Below, in pieces: positions 1 through 6,519 of a stretch of 64,000 nt of DNA. The position numbers were made by a program, and so were the translations under genes. A model generated the notes under the pieces. That model made no database searches, was not told the origin of the DNA, and saw only the letters and a list, made by a program, of their open reading frames with translations. The stretch is taken from positions 62,001 to 126,000 of the forward strand of contig NZ_AUCU01000014.1 in assembly GCF_000429925.1 (NCBI RefSeq), read 5' to 3'. The DNA comes from Desulfatirhabdium butyrativorans DSM 18734 (GTDB taxonomy: Bacteria; Desulfobacterota; Desulfobacteria; Desulfobacterales; Desulfatirhabdiaceae). Each line of letters opens with the position of its first letter. Position 1 is the stretch's first letter.

Positions 1-241
1 TGCCGAAGACCCCGCGAATCGAGAGATAGGTCCCGCTCAGCGCGCCCTCAACCACCAGCACGATAGCCCCGAAGAGCATGAGCACCATGGTTTTCTGGCC
101 CCTGGGTTCCTTGCCGACGAACGGGCCGATAAACAATCCGGCAGCCAGAAAACAGGTGGCGATGAAAAACACGGCAAGCTGCAGATGCCAGGTTCGGGAT
201 GCGGCATAGGTCAGGATCTTTCCGAGGGGTATGCCGATTGG
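1..241 (-). pseudogene. Nitric oxide reductase large-subunit (qNor/NorB-type) fragment, cut by window edge
   Basis: On the minus strand one frame stays open to position 1 and reads IGIPLGKILTYAASRTWHLQ, then a hydrophobic segment ending LFIGPFVGKEPRGQ and a second hydrophobic stretch. The RTWHLQLA...IAT..LAAGLFIGP..G.EP.GQ pattern is characteristic of the middle of quinol-dependent nitric oxide reductases (haem-copper oxidase family, membrane, 2 NO to N2O). Upstream of about 241 the frame gives no family-like sequence and no convincing start codon, so roughly the first 250 residues expected of qNor are missing. It is either a 5'-truncated relic, a frameshifted gene, or a short variant with an unusual start. 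The remainder lies outside the window. Confidence 0.5.
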
Positions 242-361
242 TTCCCTGCATGGTGGGCATCCTTTCGGGATGGGGGTTTTCGGGAGATTGGGTGCACCGC
301 CAGCCAAAGGTCTGCAAGCGTCCTTTTCCCATGTTCCTATCCGAAACGATCAGTTCATGCA

Positions 362-375
362 TTGACTTAAATCAA
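362..375. promoter_or_regulatory. FNR/CRP-family (Dnr/NnrR/HcpR-like) operator
   Basis: TTGACTTAAATCAA is a dyad with TTGAC and ATCAA half-sites separated by four bases, close to the FNR/Dnr consensus TTGAT-N4-ATCAA. It lies in the space between the minus-strand NO-reductase fragment and the plus-strand microprotein/sigma-54 regulator pair, so it could serve either side. Assignment to a particular regulator is inference. Confidence 0.45.
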
Positions 376-512
376 AAACGGCGAAAGAATAGGCAAAAGA
401 AGACGATTTTCAACGAATCGGAATTTCGTTTGAGCCCATTGGAAAAGAAACGGGGCTTATGTTCCGAAACGGCATTCCCCTGGAATACCCGTGATATGAA
501 AGGAAAGTGGTG

Positions 513-737
513 ATGGTGCGCCTTTGGAACCGGATGTGGATGCCGCTTTGCCGATGGATGGGATGGTGGGTCGGCTTGTTCACGCTCAATACCAATTGCC
601 CATGCTGCGGTCAACCCCTTTGTCCGAATGCGGCCCTGGGCGCCGGTCTTTTGGCCGCTCTGCTGACATGCTGTCTGCAAGGCCGAAAGTGGATGTTGCA
701 GATATGGAATGGCGTTGCACGAAGGCGCATCCCATGA
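513..737 (+). CDS. Small cysteine-rich membrane protein coupled to the downstream regulator
   Basis: This 74-residue ORF begins at an ATG six bases after AAAGGAAAG, and its TGA overlaps the next gene's ATG as ATGA, a classic sign of translational coupling. The sequence has an aromatic, tryptophan-rich N-terminus (RLWNRMWMPLCRWMGWWVG), then TNCPCCGQPLCPN, then a hydrophobic segment (ALGAGLLAALLTCC) and a basic tail. The CPxCGxPxCP cluster suggests metal binding (zinc or Fe-S) next to one membrane-associated helix. I do not recognise a named family. The coupling suggests it works with the sigma-54 regulator, perhaps as a redox or metal sensor or tether; that function is inference. The alternative upstream GTG at 507 would add two residues. 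Confidence 0.6.
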   Translation: MVRLWNRMWMPLCRWMGWWVGLFTLNTNCPCCGQPLCPNAALGAGLLAALLTCCLQGRKWMLQIWNGVARRRIP

Positions 738-2128
738 AAGAGCAGAGCGATACAACCGTTTGCAGTCCGACCGAGGCCATCCTGGAGAGCATTTCGGATG
801 GGGTTTTCACGGTTGACCATGAGTGGCGGATTACCTCGTTCAATCGGGCTGCGGAAAAGATCACGGGTATTCCCCGGCAGGAGGCCATCGGCCGTTTCTG
901 CTCCGAGGTGTTCCGCTCCAGCATGTGCGAAACCGAATGCGCCCTGCGGGAAACCCTGGCCAGTCAGCAGCCGGTTATCGGACGGACCGGCTACATCATC
1001 GATGTCAACGGGACCCGGATTCCGGTAAGCGTTTCGACAGCCGTGCTCCGGGATGCAGACGGGACCATCATCGGTGGAGCGGAAACCTTCCGGGATCTGA
1101 GCGAAATCGAAATCCTGCGCAAACAACTGGAGGCAAAATACCATGTCGGCGATCTGGTCAGCCGGAGCCCATCGATGCAGCGGATTTTCGAGATTCTGCC
1201 GGCCATTGCGGAGAGCTCGAGCACGGTTCTGATCGTCGGGGAAACCGGGACCGGCAAGGAGCGGATCGCCCGGACCATCCACGAGCTGAGCCCCAGGAAA
1301 GAAGGGCCTTTTGTGGCAGTCAATTGCGGTGCGCTGCCGGATACCCTGCTCGAATCGGAATTTTTCGGATACAAGGCGGGGGCGTTCACGGGCGCTACCC
1401 GGGACAAGCCGGGGCGCTTTGCCATGGCAAACGGGGGTACGCTGTTTCTGGATGAAATCGCCGAAATCAGCCCCGCGCTTCAGGTCCGGTTGCTGCGGGT
1501 GTTGCAGGAACGCACGTTCGAGCCGCTTGGCGCAACCCGCTCGGAAAAGACGACAGCGCGAATCATCGTTGCAACCAATAAGGACCTTGGCGAGGAAACG
1601 CGCAAGGGGTCCTTCCGGGAGGATCTGTATTACCGGGTGAACGTGATCCGGATCGAGATTCCGCCGCTTCGCAACCGCAAGGAAGACATCCCGCTGCTGG
1701 TGGACCAGTTTATCCGCAGGTTCAATTCGCTGCAGGGAAAGCGCATTCATTCCGTGACTCCGGAAGTCCTGTCCCTGCTGCTTTCCCGGGATTGGCCGGG
1801 CAATGTCCGCGAGCTGGAAAATGTCATCGAGCACGCGTTCATCCTGTGCCGGGGCGACATCATCACCATCGATGCCCTGCCGGATGAATTCCGGGGCCGA
1901 TCCGCCTGCACGCAGCCGCTGCAGGACATCCGGACAACCCGCGGGATTCTCGAGGCCCAGGCCATCCGGCAGGCGCTCGAAGCTGCGAATTTCAACCGGA
2001 TCGAGGCTGCCCGCCGCCTGCGCATCCACAAAAGCACCCTGTACCGCAAGATGAAACAGCTCGGTATCGATCCGGCCGCCCGATCTCATACGGGTCGGGC
2101 GGATCCGGGTCCATCCAGAAAAGCATAA
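734..2128 (+). CDS. PAS-domain sigma-54-dependent transcriptional activator
   Basis: An enhancer-binding protein of 464 residues. A PAS domain (about residues 15-125; ILESISDGVFTVD, FNRAAEKITG) is followed by an AAA+ domain with Walker A GETGTGKE, the sigma-54 contact loop GAFTGA, Walker B GGTLFLDEI and the arginine-finger region, then a Fis-type helix-turn-helix near the C-terminus (AARRLRIHKSTLYRKM). No receiver domain is present, so the PAS domain is the likely sensor. Several cysteines follow the PAS core (SSMCETECAL), which could matter for ligand or redox sensing. The ATG at 734 is chosen because it overlaps the previous stop and GAAGG lies upstream; a longer frame back to 524 reads non-family sequence. 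The last about 18 residues are encoded by a dispersed repeat fragment. Target genes are not known. Confidence 0.9.
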   Translation: MKEQSDTTVCSPTEAILESISDGVFTVDHEWRITSFNRAAEKITGIPRQEAIGRFCSEVFRSSMCETECALRETLASQQPVIGRTGYIIDVNGTRIPVSVSTAVLRDADGTIIGGAETFRDLSEIEILRKQLEAKYHVGDLVSRSPSMQRIFEILPAIAESSSTVLIVGETGTGKERIARTIHELSPRKEGPFVAVNCGALPDTLLESEFFGYKAGAFTGATRDKPGRFAMANGGTLFLDEIAEISPALQVRLLRVLQERTFEPLGATRSEKTTARIIVATNKDLGEETRKGSFREDLYYRVNVIRIEIPPLRNRKEDIPLLVDQFIRRFNSLQGKRIHSVTPEVLSLLLSRDWPGNVRELENVIEHAFILCRGDIITIDALPDEFRGRSACTQPLQDIRTTRGILEAQAIRQALEAANFNRIEAARRLRIHKSTLYRKMKQLGIDPAARSHTGRADPGPSRKA

Positions 2129-2143
2129 TCCAATGAATGAGGA
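2073..2143 (-). repeat. Fragment of the GTGCCTGAACG repeat element overlapping the regulator 3' end
   Basis: Read on the minus strand this segment matches the interior of the MITE-like element at 19758-20138 (about 19976-20046) with only scattered mismatches: CTCATTCATTG, the CTTTTCTGG block, GATCCGGACCCGCCC-type sequence and CGATATCGGGCGGC-like end. It covers the last codons and stop of the sigma-54 regulator, so the C-terminal tail (about AARSHTGRADPGPSRKA) comes from the repeat. Confidence 0.65.
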
Positions 2144-2182
2144 GGGTTTTTCTTCCATTCGGGGAATGGGAGAAAAACCCTC
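2142..2182 (+). terminator. Stem-loop after the sigma-54 regulator
   Basis: GAGGGTTTTTCT-CCAT pairs with ATGG-AGAAAAACCCTC around a short loop, a long hairpin 13 bases after the regulator stop. The 3' side lacks a run of T, so it may be a transcript-end or processing structure rather than a strong intrinsic terminator. Confidence 0.45.
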
Positions 2183-2186
2183 GCCT

Positions 2187-2460
2187 TTAGGCGAAGACTT
2201 TATGCGATGTCCATTCCGGCATTGTAGAGGCGGTTCGTGAACCGCCCACCATCGGATTTTCCCAATCCAATTCCCATTGCATCAGGTTGTTTGCGATGTA
2301 TTCCCGCATGCGGTTCAATTCGTCGTCATTTCGGATGATGTGTTCGTAATAATTGCGTTGCCAGATCAGCATGCCGGGCGTGCCGCGCATCATGTTGATA
2401 TGTTTGGTGGATACCGTTTTGAATGCGCCGATCAAACGGCCAATGGGTTTGCGTTTTTCC
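2187..2460 (-). pseudogene. RAYT (REP-associated tyrosine transposase) C-terminal remnant
   Basis: The minus-strand frame reads EKRKPIGRLIGAFKTVSTK, followed by WQRNYYEHIIRNDDELNRMR and a short tail ending WELDWENP. This is the typical C-terminal block of Y1/HUH transposases associated with REP palindromes. The N-terminal HUH motif and catalytic region are missing; upstream the frame runs straight into a palindrome at 2461. The tail after ENP likewise runs into a second palindrome at 2229-2246. The remnant therefore sits between two REP-like repeats and is inactive. Confidence 0.75.
2229..2246. repeat. REP-like palindrome (left of RAYT remnant)
   Basis: GGCGGTTCGTGAACCGCC forms an 18-bp near-perfect palindrome and shares the GGCGGTTCG/CGAACCGCC arms with the palindrome at 2461-2488 on the other side of the transposase remnant. 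Confidence 0.7.
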
Positions 2461-2488
2461 GTGAGGGCGGTTCGCGAACCGCCCTCAC
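2461..2488. repeat. REP-like palindrome (right of RAYT remnant)
   Basis: A perfect 28-bp palindrome, arms GTGAGGGCGGTTCG and its reverse complement, directly flanking the RAYT remnant and lying 12 bases before the stop of the beta-glucosidase gene (which ends at 2501 on the minus strand). It could also act as that gene's 3' hairpin. Confidence 0.75.
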
Positions 2489-2500
2489 GCCCCTACAGGG

Positions 2501-4696
2501 TTATACGGACCATGATTCATCATACCCCCGCACATTCGGGGTGATCTCGAATTCCGCGCCCAATTCGGCATTGCTGTCAGGGCCGACCCAAACCTGGAAA
2601 CGGCCGGGTTCAAGAACCTCATTGCCATTGTCATCCAGATACGAAAGCTCATGCGGGCCGAGCGTGAACTGAACGGTTCTCGTTTCGCCTGCATCGAGAA
2701 AGACGCGCTCGAAGCCTTTGAGTTCCCGGACGGGACGTGCCACACGGGCAACAATATCCCGTACGTAGCATTGTGCGACTGTCGTTCCGGCACGGTTGCC
2801 GGTGTTGGTGATCTCAACGGTGACGGAAACCTCCGGTTTTAGATGAGACTGAGATATTTGCAGATTGGCAAATTCAAAGGTTGTGTACGAGAGCCCGAAG
2901 CCGAAAGGGAAGAGCGGGGAATCGAGCGAATCCACATAACGGGAATAACGGCGGCTGTGGGGAGGCATCGGCCTGCCGGTGGGACGATGGTTGTAGTAGA
3001 GCGGGATTTGCCCCGTAGATCGGGGGAAGGTGATCGGCAGCCGGCCGCTTGGATTTACATCCCCGAAAAGGACATCGGCCACCCCCAGTCCGCCAGTGAT
3101 ACCTGGATGCCAGGCGAACAGAACGGCGTCGGCCCAGTCCATCACGCGGGTGAGATTCAACGGGCGGCCGCCGAACACCACCGCCACGATGGGGATTTCC
3201 ATGCGACGGGCTGACTCGAGCAGTGCCTCCTGGCCTGCGGGCAGATCGATGGTGGCCGTGCAGTTGTCCTCGCCCGAGCGGCCCGCCGATTCGCCGATGG
3301 CAAGGATCAGCACATCGCTTGAACGCGCCAGCTTGACGGCGTCATCCGATAAGTCAACATGGTAAAGCAGGCTTTCCGTGCCCAGCCTGCCGGCGATTGC
3401 CTCTTTCAGCGTCGTCACCTCTTCCGGCTGCCCGTCTGGAGCCCAGCAGCCGAGCATTGCCTGGCGCTGGTCCGCAAGCGGCCCGCTCAGGCAGATGGTC
3501 ACGTTTTCGGAGGGCAAAGGCAGCACACCGTTGTTTTTCAGCAGAACCATGCTTTCGGCGGCCAGTCGACGCATGGTGGCAAGCGATTCGGGCAACAGGT
3601 GGACCGCCTGGGATGCGTTCGGATCGGCGTAAGGGTTTTCGAAGAGGCCGAGTGCGAACTTGATCCGGAGTATCCGGGTTACGGCATCGTTCAGGCGGGT
3701 TTCGGAGACCTTGCCGGCCCGGACCAGATCGGGCAGGTGGTTCAGGTAGACCATCACGCACATGTCCATATCCACGCCGGCGTTGCAGGCCAGCTCGGCG
3801 GCATGAGCACCGTCTGCCGCGATGCCATGGTTGACCAATTCGCCTACTGCACCCCAGTCGGAAACGATAAAACCGCCGAATTCCCATTGTTTCTTCAGTA
3901 CATCGTCGAGCAGATACCGATGGGCGGAAAGCGGAACGCCGCCGATATCGTGAAAGGCGCTCATGACGGTGGCGCACCCGGATTGTATCGCTGCCTTGAA
4001 GGGGGCCAGATAGATGTTGTGCAGGGTGTGGCGTGTGATTTCGGTGGTGTTGTAATCGCGCCCGCCTTCTGCCGCGCCGTAACCGACGAAGTGCTTGGCG
4101 CAGGCGACGATGCGATCGGCTGGAAATTGCTGGGGAATGGTGCCTTGATCGTTTCCCTGAAAACCGCTGACAGCCGCCGCAGCCAGTTTTCCCGCCAGAA
4201 AAGGATCTTCGCCAAATCCTTCGGCAACGCGTCCCCAGCGAGGGTCTCGGGCGATATCGAGCATGGGCGAGAACCCCCAATGGATACCGTCGGCGCGCGC
4301 TTCTTTGGCAGCGATCGTGTTGGCTGCCCGAATCAGCTCGGGTGACCAGGCAGCCGCCATCCCGAGGGGGATCGGGGCGACCGTGCGATACCCATGAATC
4401 ACATCTCGACCGAAGATCAGAGGGATACCCAGCCGGGATTCCGTCACGGCGATTTTCTGGATTTCGTTGACCGCCCTGGCAAAAACCCGTTCCTGGCGAT
4501 TGTTGCCTGCCGTAGAACTGTTGGCCATCAGACCGGAGCCGATCTCTCCGCGGCGCACCATGTCATACTGATCCGGGCCGAGGTTGAACCATTGATTCAG
4601 TTGTCCGGCTTTTTCCTCGATGGTCATGCGGCCCAACAGATCTTCGATGCGCTCTGCAACGGGGAGTGCCGGATTTTGATATGCGGGAATGGTCAT
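2501..4696 (-). CDS. bglX: Glycoside hydrolase family 3 beta-glucosidase
   Basis: A 731-residue GH3 enzyme hydrolysing terminal beta-D-glucosides. The N-terminal TIM-barrel region contains GIPLIFGRDVIHGYRT, DPRWGRVAEGFGEDP, KHFVGYGAAEGGRDY and FIVSDWGAV, whose Asp is the expected nucleophile. The second alpha/beta domain follows (VLLKNNGVLPL, ILAIGE..GRSGED), then a C-terminal fibronectin-III-like domain (PFGFGLSYTTFE, VSVTVEITNTGNRAGTTV). Length matches BglX-type enzymes, but unlike E. coli BglX no signal peptide is visible, so it is probably cytoplasmic. The start has GAAGGAG nine bases upstream. It stands alone, convergent with the sigma-54 regulator; a heptamer repeat lies in its leader. 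Confidence 0.93.
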   Translation of the reverse strand: MTIPAYQNPALPVAERIEDLLGRMTIEEKAGQLNQWFNLGPDQYDMVRRGEIGSGLMANSSTAGNNRQERVFARAVNEIQKIAVTESRLGIPLIFGRDVIHGYRTVAPIPLGMAAAWSPELIRAANTIAAKEARADGIHWGFSPMLDIARDPRWGRVAEGFGEDPFLAGKLAAAAVSGFQGNDQGTIPQQFPADRIVACAKHFVGYGAAEGGRDYNTTEITRHTLHNIYLAPFKAAIQSGCATVMSAFHDIGGVPLSAHRYLLDDVLKKQWEFGGFIVSDWGAVGELVNHGIAADGAHAAELACNAGVDMDMCVMVYLNHLPDLVRAGKVSETRLNDAVTRILRIKFALGLFENPYADPNASQAVHLLPESLATMRRLAAESMVLLKNNGVLPLPSENVTICLSGPLADQRQAMLGCWAPDGQPEEVTTLKEAIAGRLGTESLLYHVDLSDDAVKLARSSDVLILAIGESAGRSGEDNCTATIDLPAGQEALLESARRMEIPIVAVVFGGRPLNLTRVMDWADAVLFAWHPGITGGLGVADVLFGDVNPSGRLPITFPRSTGQIPLYYNHRPTGRPMPPHSRRYSRYVDSLDSPLFPFGFGLSYTTFEFANLQISQSHLKPEVSVTVEITNTGNRAGTTVAQCYVRDIVARVARPVRELKGFERVFLDAGETRTVQFTLGPHELSYLDDNGNEVLEPGRFQVWVGPDSNAELGAEFEITPNVRGYDESWSV

Positions 4697-4716
4697 GGGA
4701 AAACTCCTTCAGCGGG

Positions 4717-4774
4717 AAAAGTTTTAAGTTTTAAGGGTTAAGTTTTAAGATTTAAGGTTTAAGTTTTAAGGGTT
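4717..4774. repeat. TTTTAAG-type heptamer tandem repeat
   Basis: About eight imperfect copies of a 7-base unit (AGTTTTA/AGGGTTA/AGATTTA variants) lie just upstream of the minus-strand beta-glucosidase start, outside its ribosome binding site. It belongs to the class of short tandem repeats scattered through intergenic DNA here. Confidence 0.75.
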
Positions 4775-4804
4775 CAGGGGTGGAAGGGGGCGTTTTGATT
4801 TTGT

Positions 4805-4830
4805 AAGGGCGGCCCTATATGGCCGCCCTT
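4805..4830. repeat. GGGCGGCC palindrome
   Basis: AAGGGCGGCC and GGCCGCCCTT flank CTATAT. REP-like hairpin. The remaining bases to about 5056 look like degenerate intergenic repeat (CCCCACAACGTGGGG hairpin near 4903-4917) with no supported gene. Confidence 0.6.
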
Positions 4831-5056
4831 CCGGAAGCAAGGATCGTATGTTCATCTATGTGGGCTTCGATACAGCCACAAGCATTAAAGTTGCCTTCCT
4901 CTGCCCCACAACGTGGGGGAGAGGCCTGATGGAATCGGGCCAGCCGGTCGCCCCTGCGAGGTTCAGCGTGTAGGCCAACGTTCTGGATTCCTGTGTCGGC
5001 TGGGAATGACGTCCGGAGAATTTCAGCGCATTTTGGGTTGCTGGCGGAATCCCGCC

Positions 5057-5422
5057 TTAGAAGAACGTTTCTTTGCACGCGATTCCGGCATCTCGCAGGC
5101 GCTGATAGTCCATTTTGAGACGCTCGTTGGCGATGCTTCGAATAACCTCTTCCTCCGCAGCGGTTTCATGGATGTCCCCGAATGCATACACCTTGGTCAC
5201 GGTGCGGTTCTTGCCGCCAGAACCAGTCAATGCAAAATCGGCGATCAGCAGGTACCAGTTCTTTCTCGCTTTCTGTTCGCCCGTCTCATCCGGAAGCATA
5301 TCCTGCTTCACGATCTCTTTGCGTAACTTGGCCTCGAATTGACCTTTATTTCGGGAAATGGCGAGTGCGATCAGATCCTCCAGCCGTTCCATATACCCTT
5401 TTTTGCCTTCTTCAGTTGTCAC
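5057..5422 (-). CDS. Hypothetical protein
   Basis: A 121-residue protein with no recognised domain. It starts at GTG 5422 because AAGGAGA lies seven bases upstream; an ATG at 5545 would add residues of poorer quality and has no ribosome binding site. The sequence is charged and mostly helical near the N-terminus (GYMERLEDLIALAISRNKGQ), has KNWYLLIADFALTGSGGKNRTV in the middle and ends RLKMDYQRLRDAGIACKETFF. No signal peptide or membrane segment. It stands alone between repeat-rich regions, so context gives no clue to its job. Confidence 0.5.
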   Translation of the reverse strand: MTTEEGKKGYMERLEDLIALAISRNKGQFEAKLRKEIVKQDMLPDETGEQKARKNWYLLIADFALTGSGGKNRTVTKVYAFGDIHETAAEEEVIRSIANERLKMDYQRLRDAGIACKETFF

Positions 5423-5919
5423 GGATAGGTCTCCTTGGTTGGATAAACGGTATTTTGCCGAAAAAACTGCACGAACCATCGGGATAAGAGCGCAAAGCTG
5501 CAATCCGTTTGCAAGCGGAGATTGGATTGCATGCTTTCGCTTCATCTGCGTGGAGCAACCATTTGGTCTTCCGTAAGGACCATATGATTGGATATTTTCT
5601 TTTCAATGCCAGACAGCGGTTAGATTGTCAATAAATGTTCATGGCGGTGTCGCCACTCCAGGGCAAGATCATCCAACCTGGTAATCTTGAGAAGACTTTG
5701 GATCGTTATTCCGGCAAATGCGGAATTCAGTTCCATGAGAGCGGGACTTGGACAGGCTTTGGACCCCTCCTGCCATAGGCGGGATTTCGCCGGGGTGACG
5801 GTCCATACCGCCCACTGCGGACTGTAAATCGCCGACTGCCTACAGCCCCCCATTATCAAGATAATCCCCCATGCAACCGGGATTTCACCCCGATGAATGA
5901 AAGTTGCAGAAGTAAGATA
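5423..5919. other. Gene-free, repeat-derived stretch
   Basis: No supported coding sequence; the open frame on the minus strand across 5620-6045 runs through repeats and the MITE end. Recognisable pieces are a CACTGCC-like degenerate heptamer patch around 5806-5845 and a composite repeat at 5862-5912 (CCCATGCAACCGGGATTTCA then CCCGATGAATGAAAGT) that recurs at 37774-37820. Confidence 0.55.
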
Positions 5920-6204
5920 GTGCCTGAACGGAAAACCCGTTTTGGGTACAACCTGAGCCGGAGGGCAGGCTGTTTTGTGATGCAGCGGGAACTTGTCTGA
6001 AGCCGCCGGAGATCGTTGGGCCGGGCGTTCTCCAAGAGAAAGCACGATATAAACCCTATGAATTCATTAGATTCGGCTTTTCTGGATTAATCCGGACCCG
6101 CCCGGCCCTTACGATATCGGGCGGCTGAGTTTTCACGCTGTATCGCAAAATTGCCTGCCCGCAGGCGACGCACTGCTCCAAATAGGGGTTTTTCGTTCAG
6201 GCAC
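5920..6204. mobile_element. MITE-like element, copy 1 (285 bp)
   Basis: The ends are inverted repeats: GTGCCTGAACGGAAAACCCG on the left and the reverse complement of GGGTTTTTCGTTCAGGCAC on the right, matching over about 20 bases with two mismatches. Direct repeats TAAGATA (5913-5919) and TAAGCTA (6205-6211) flank it and look like a 7-bp target duplication with one change. It has no coding capacity and internal hairpins (CCTGCCCGCAGGC). A second long copy is at 19758-20138. Confidence 0.75.
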
Positions 6205-6235
6205 TAAGCTATAAAAAAAGGAACCATCCGCTTTC

Positions 6236-6270
6236 TTCTGACTTCTGACTTCTGACTTCTGACTCCTGAT
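6236..6270. repeat. TTCTGAC heptamer array
   Basis: Four TTCTGAC units and one TCCTGAT. The preceding bases (AAAAAAAGGAACCATCCGCT-type) are shared with the array at about 37826-37875, so the array is part of a larger dispersed repeat. Confidence 0.8.
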
Positions 6271-6443
6271 AAACTCAGCCAAAAGTCGCATTCGTGCAAC
6301 TCATCGGCGGCGATTGGGTTCCAGATATGCGACAAATCGATTCCGTGTTTCGATGGAGCCCCCCTGCTTCATTGTCAGGTAACCGCCTGATCATCCATCA
6401 AAAATCCGTTTATCCCGATCAATAAATCACTTGTCCGACATCT

Positions 6444-6459
6444 TGGCATGGAAAATGCT
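6444..6459 (+). promoter_or_regulatory. Sigma-54 promoter of the NifX/MinD operon
   Basis: TGGCATGGAAAATGCT has the invariant -24 GG and -12 GC at the correct spacing and agrees with TGGCAC-N5-TTGCT at most positions. It lies 60 bases before the first gene of the cluster. An upstream dyad, GTCGCAT at 6285-6291 and ATGCGAC at 6327-6333, centres 42 bp apart, is a possible activator site. Confidence 0.65.
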
Positions 6460-6519
6460 TTCTCAATCGCCTCGGCAGGCAGGAAGGATTCAATGCGGAA
6501 TCATCAGGAGTATGATGTC

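Noticed and set aside
611-2158. 515-codon open frame on the minus strand opposite the sigma-54 regulator
   Set aside because: It mirrors the regulator codons, has no ribosome binding site or recognisable domain; high third-position GC creates long antisense frames.
4815-5078. 87-codon minus-strand frame after the palindrome
   Set aside because: It covers degenerate intergenic repeat and overlaps the palindrome; no ribosome binding site.
5620-6045. 141-codon minus-strand frame
   Set aside because: It runs through heptamer patches and the left end of the MITE copy; residues match no family.
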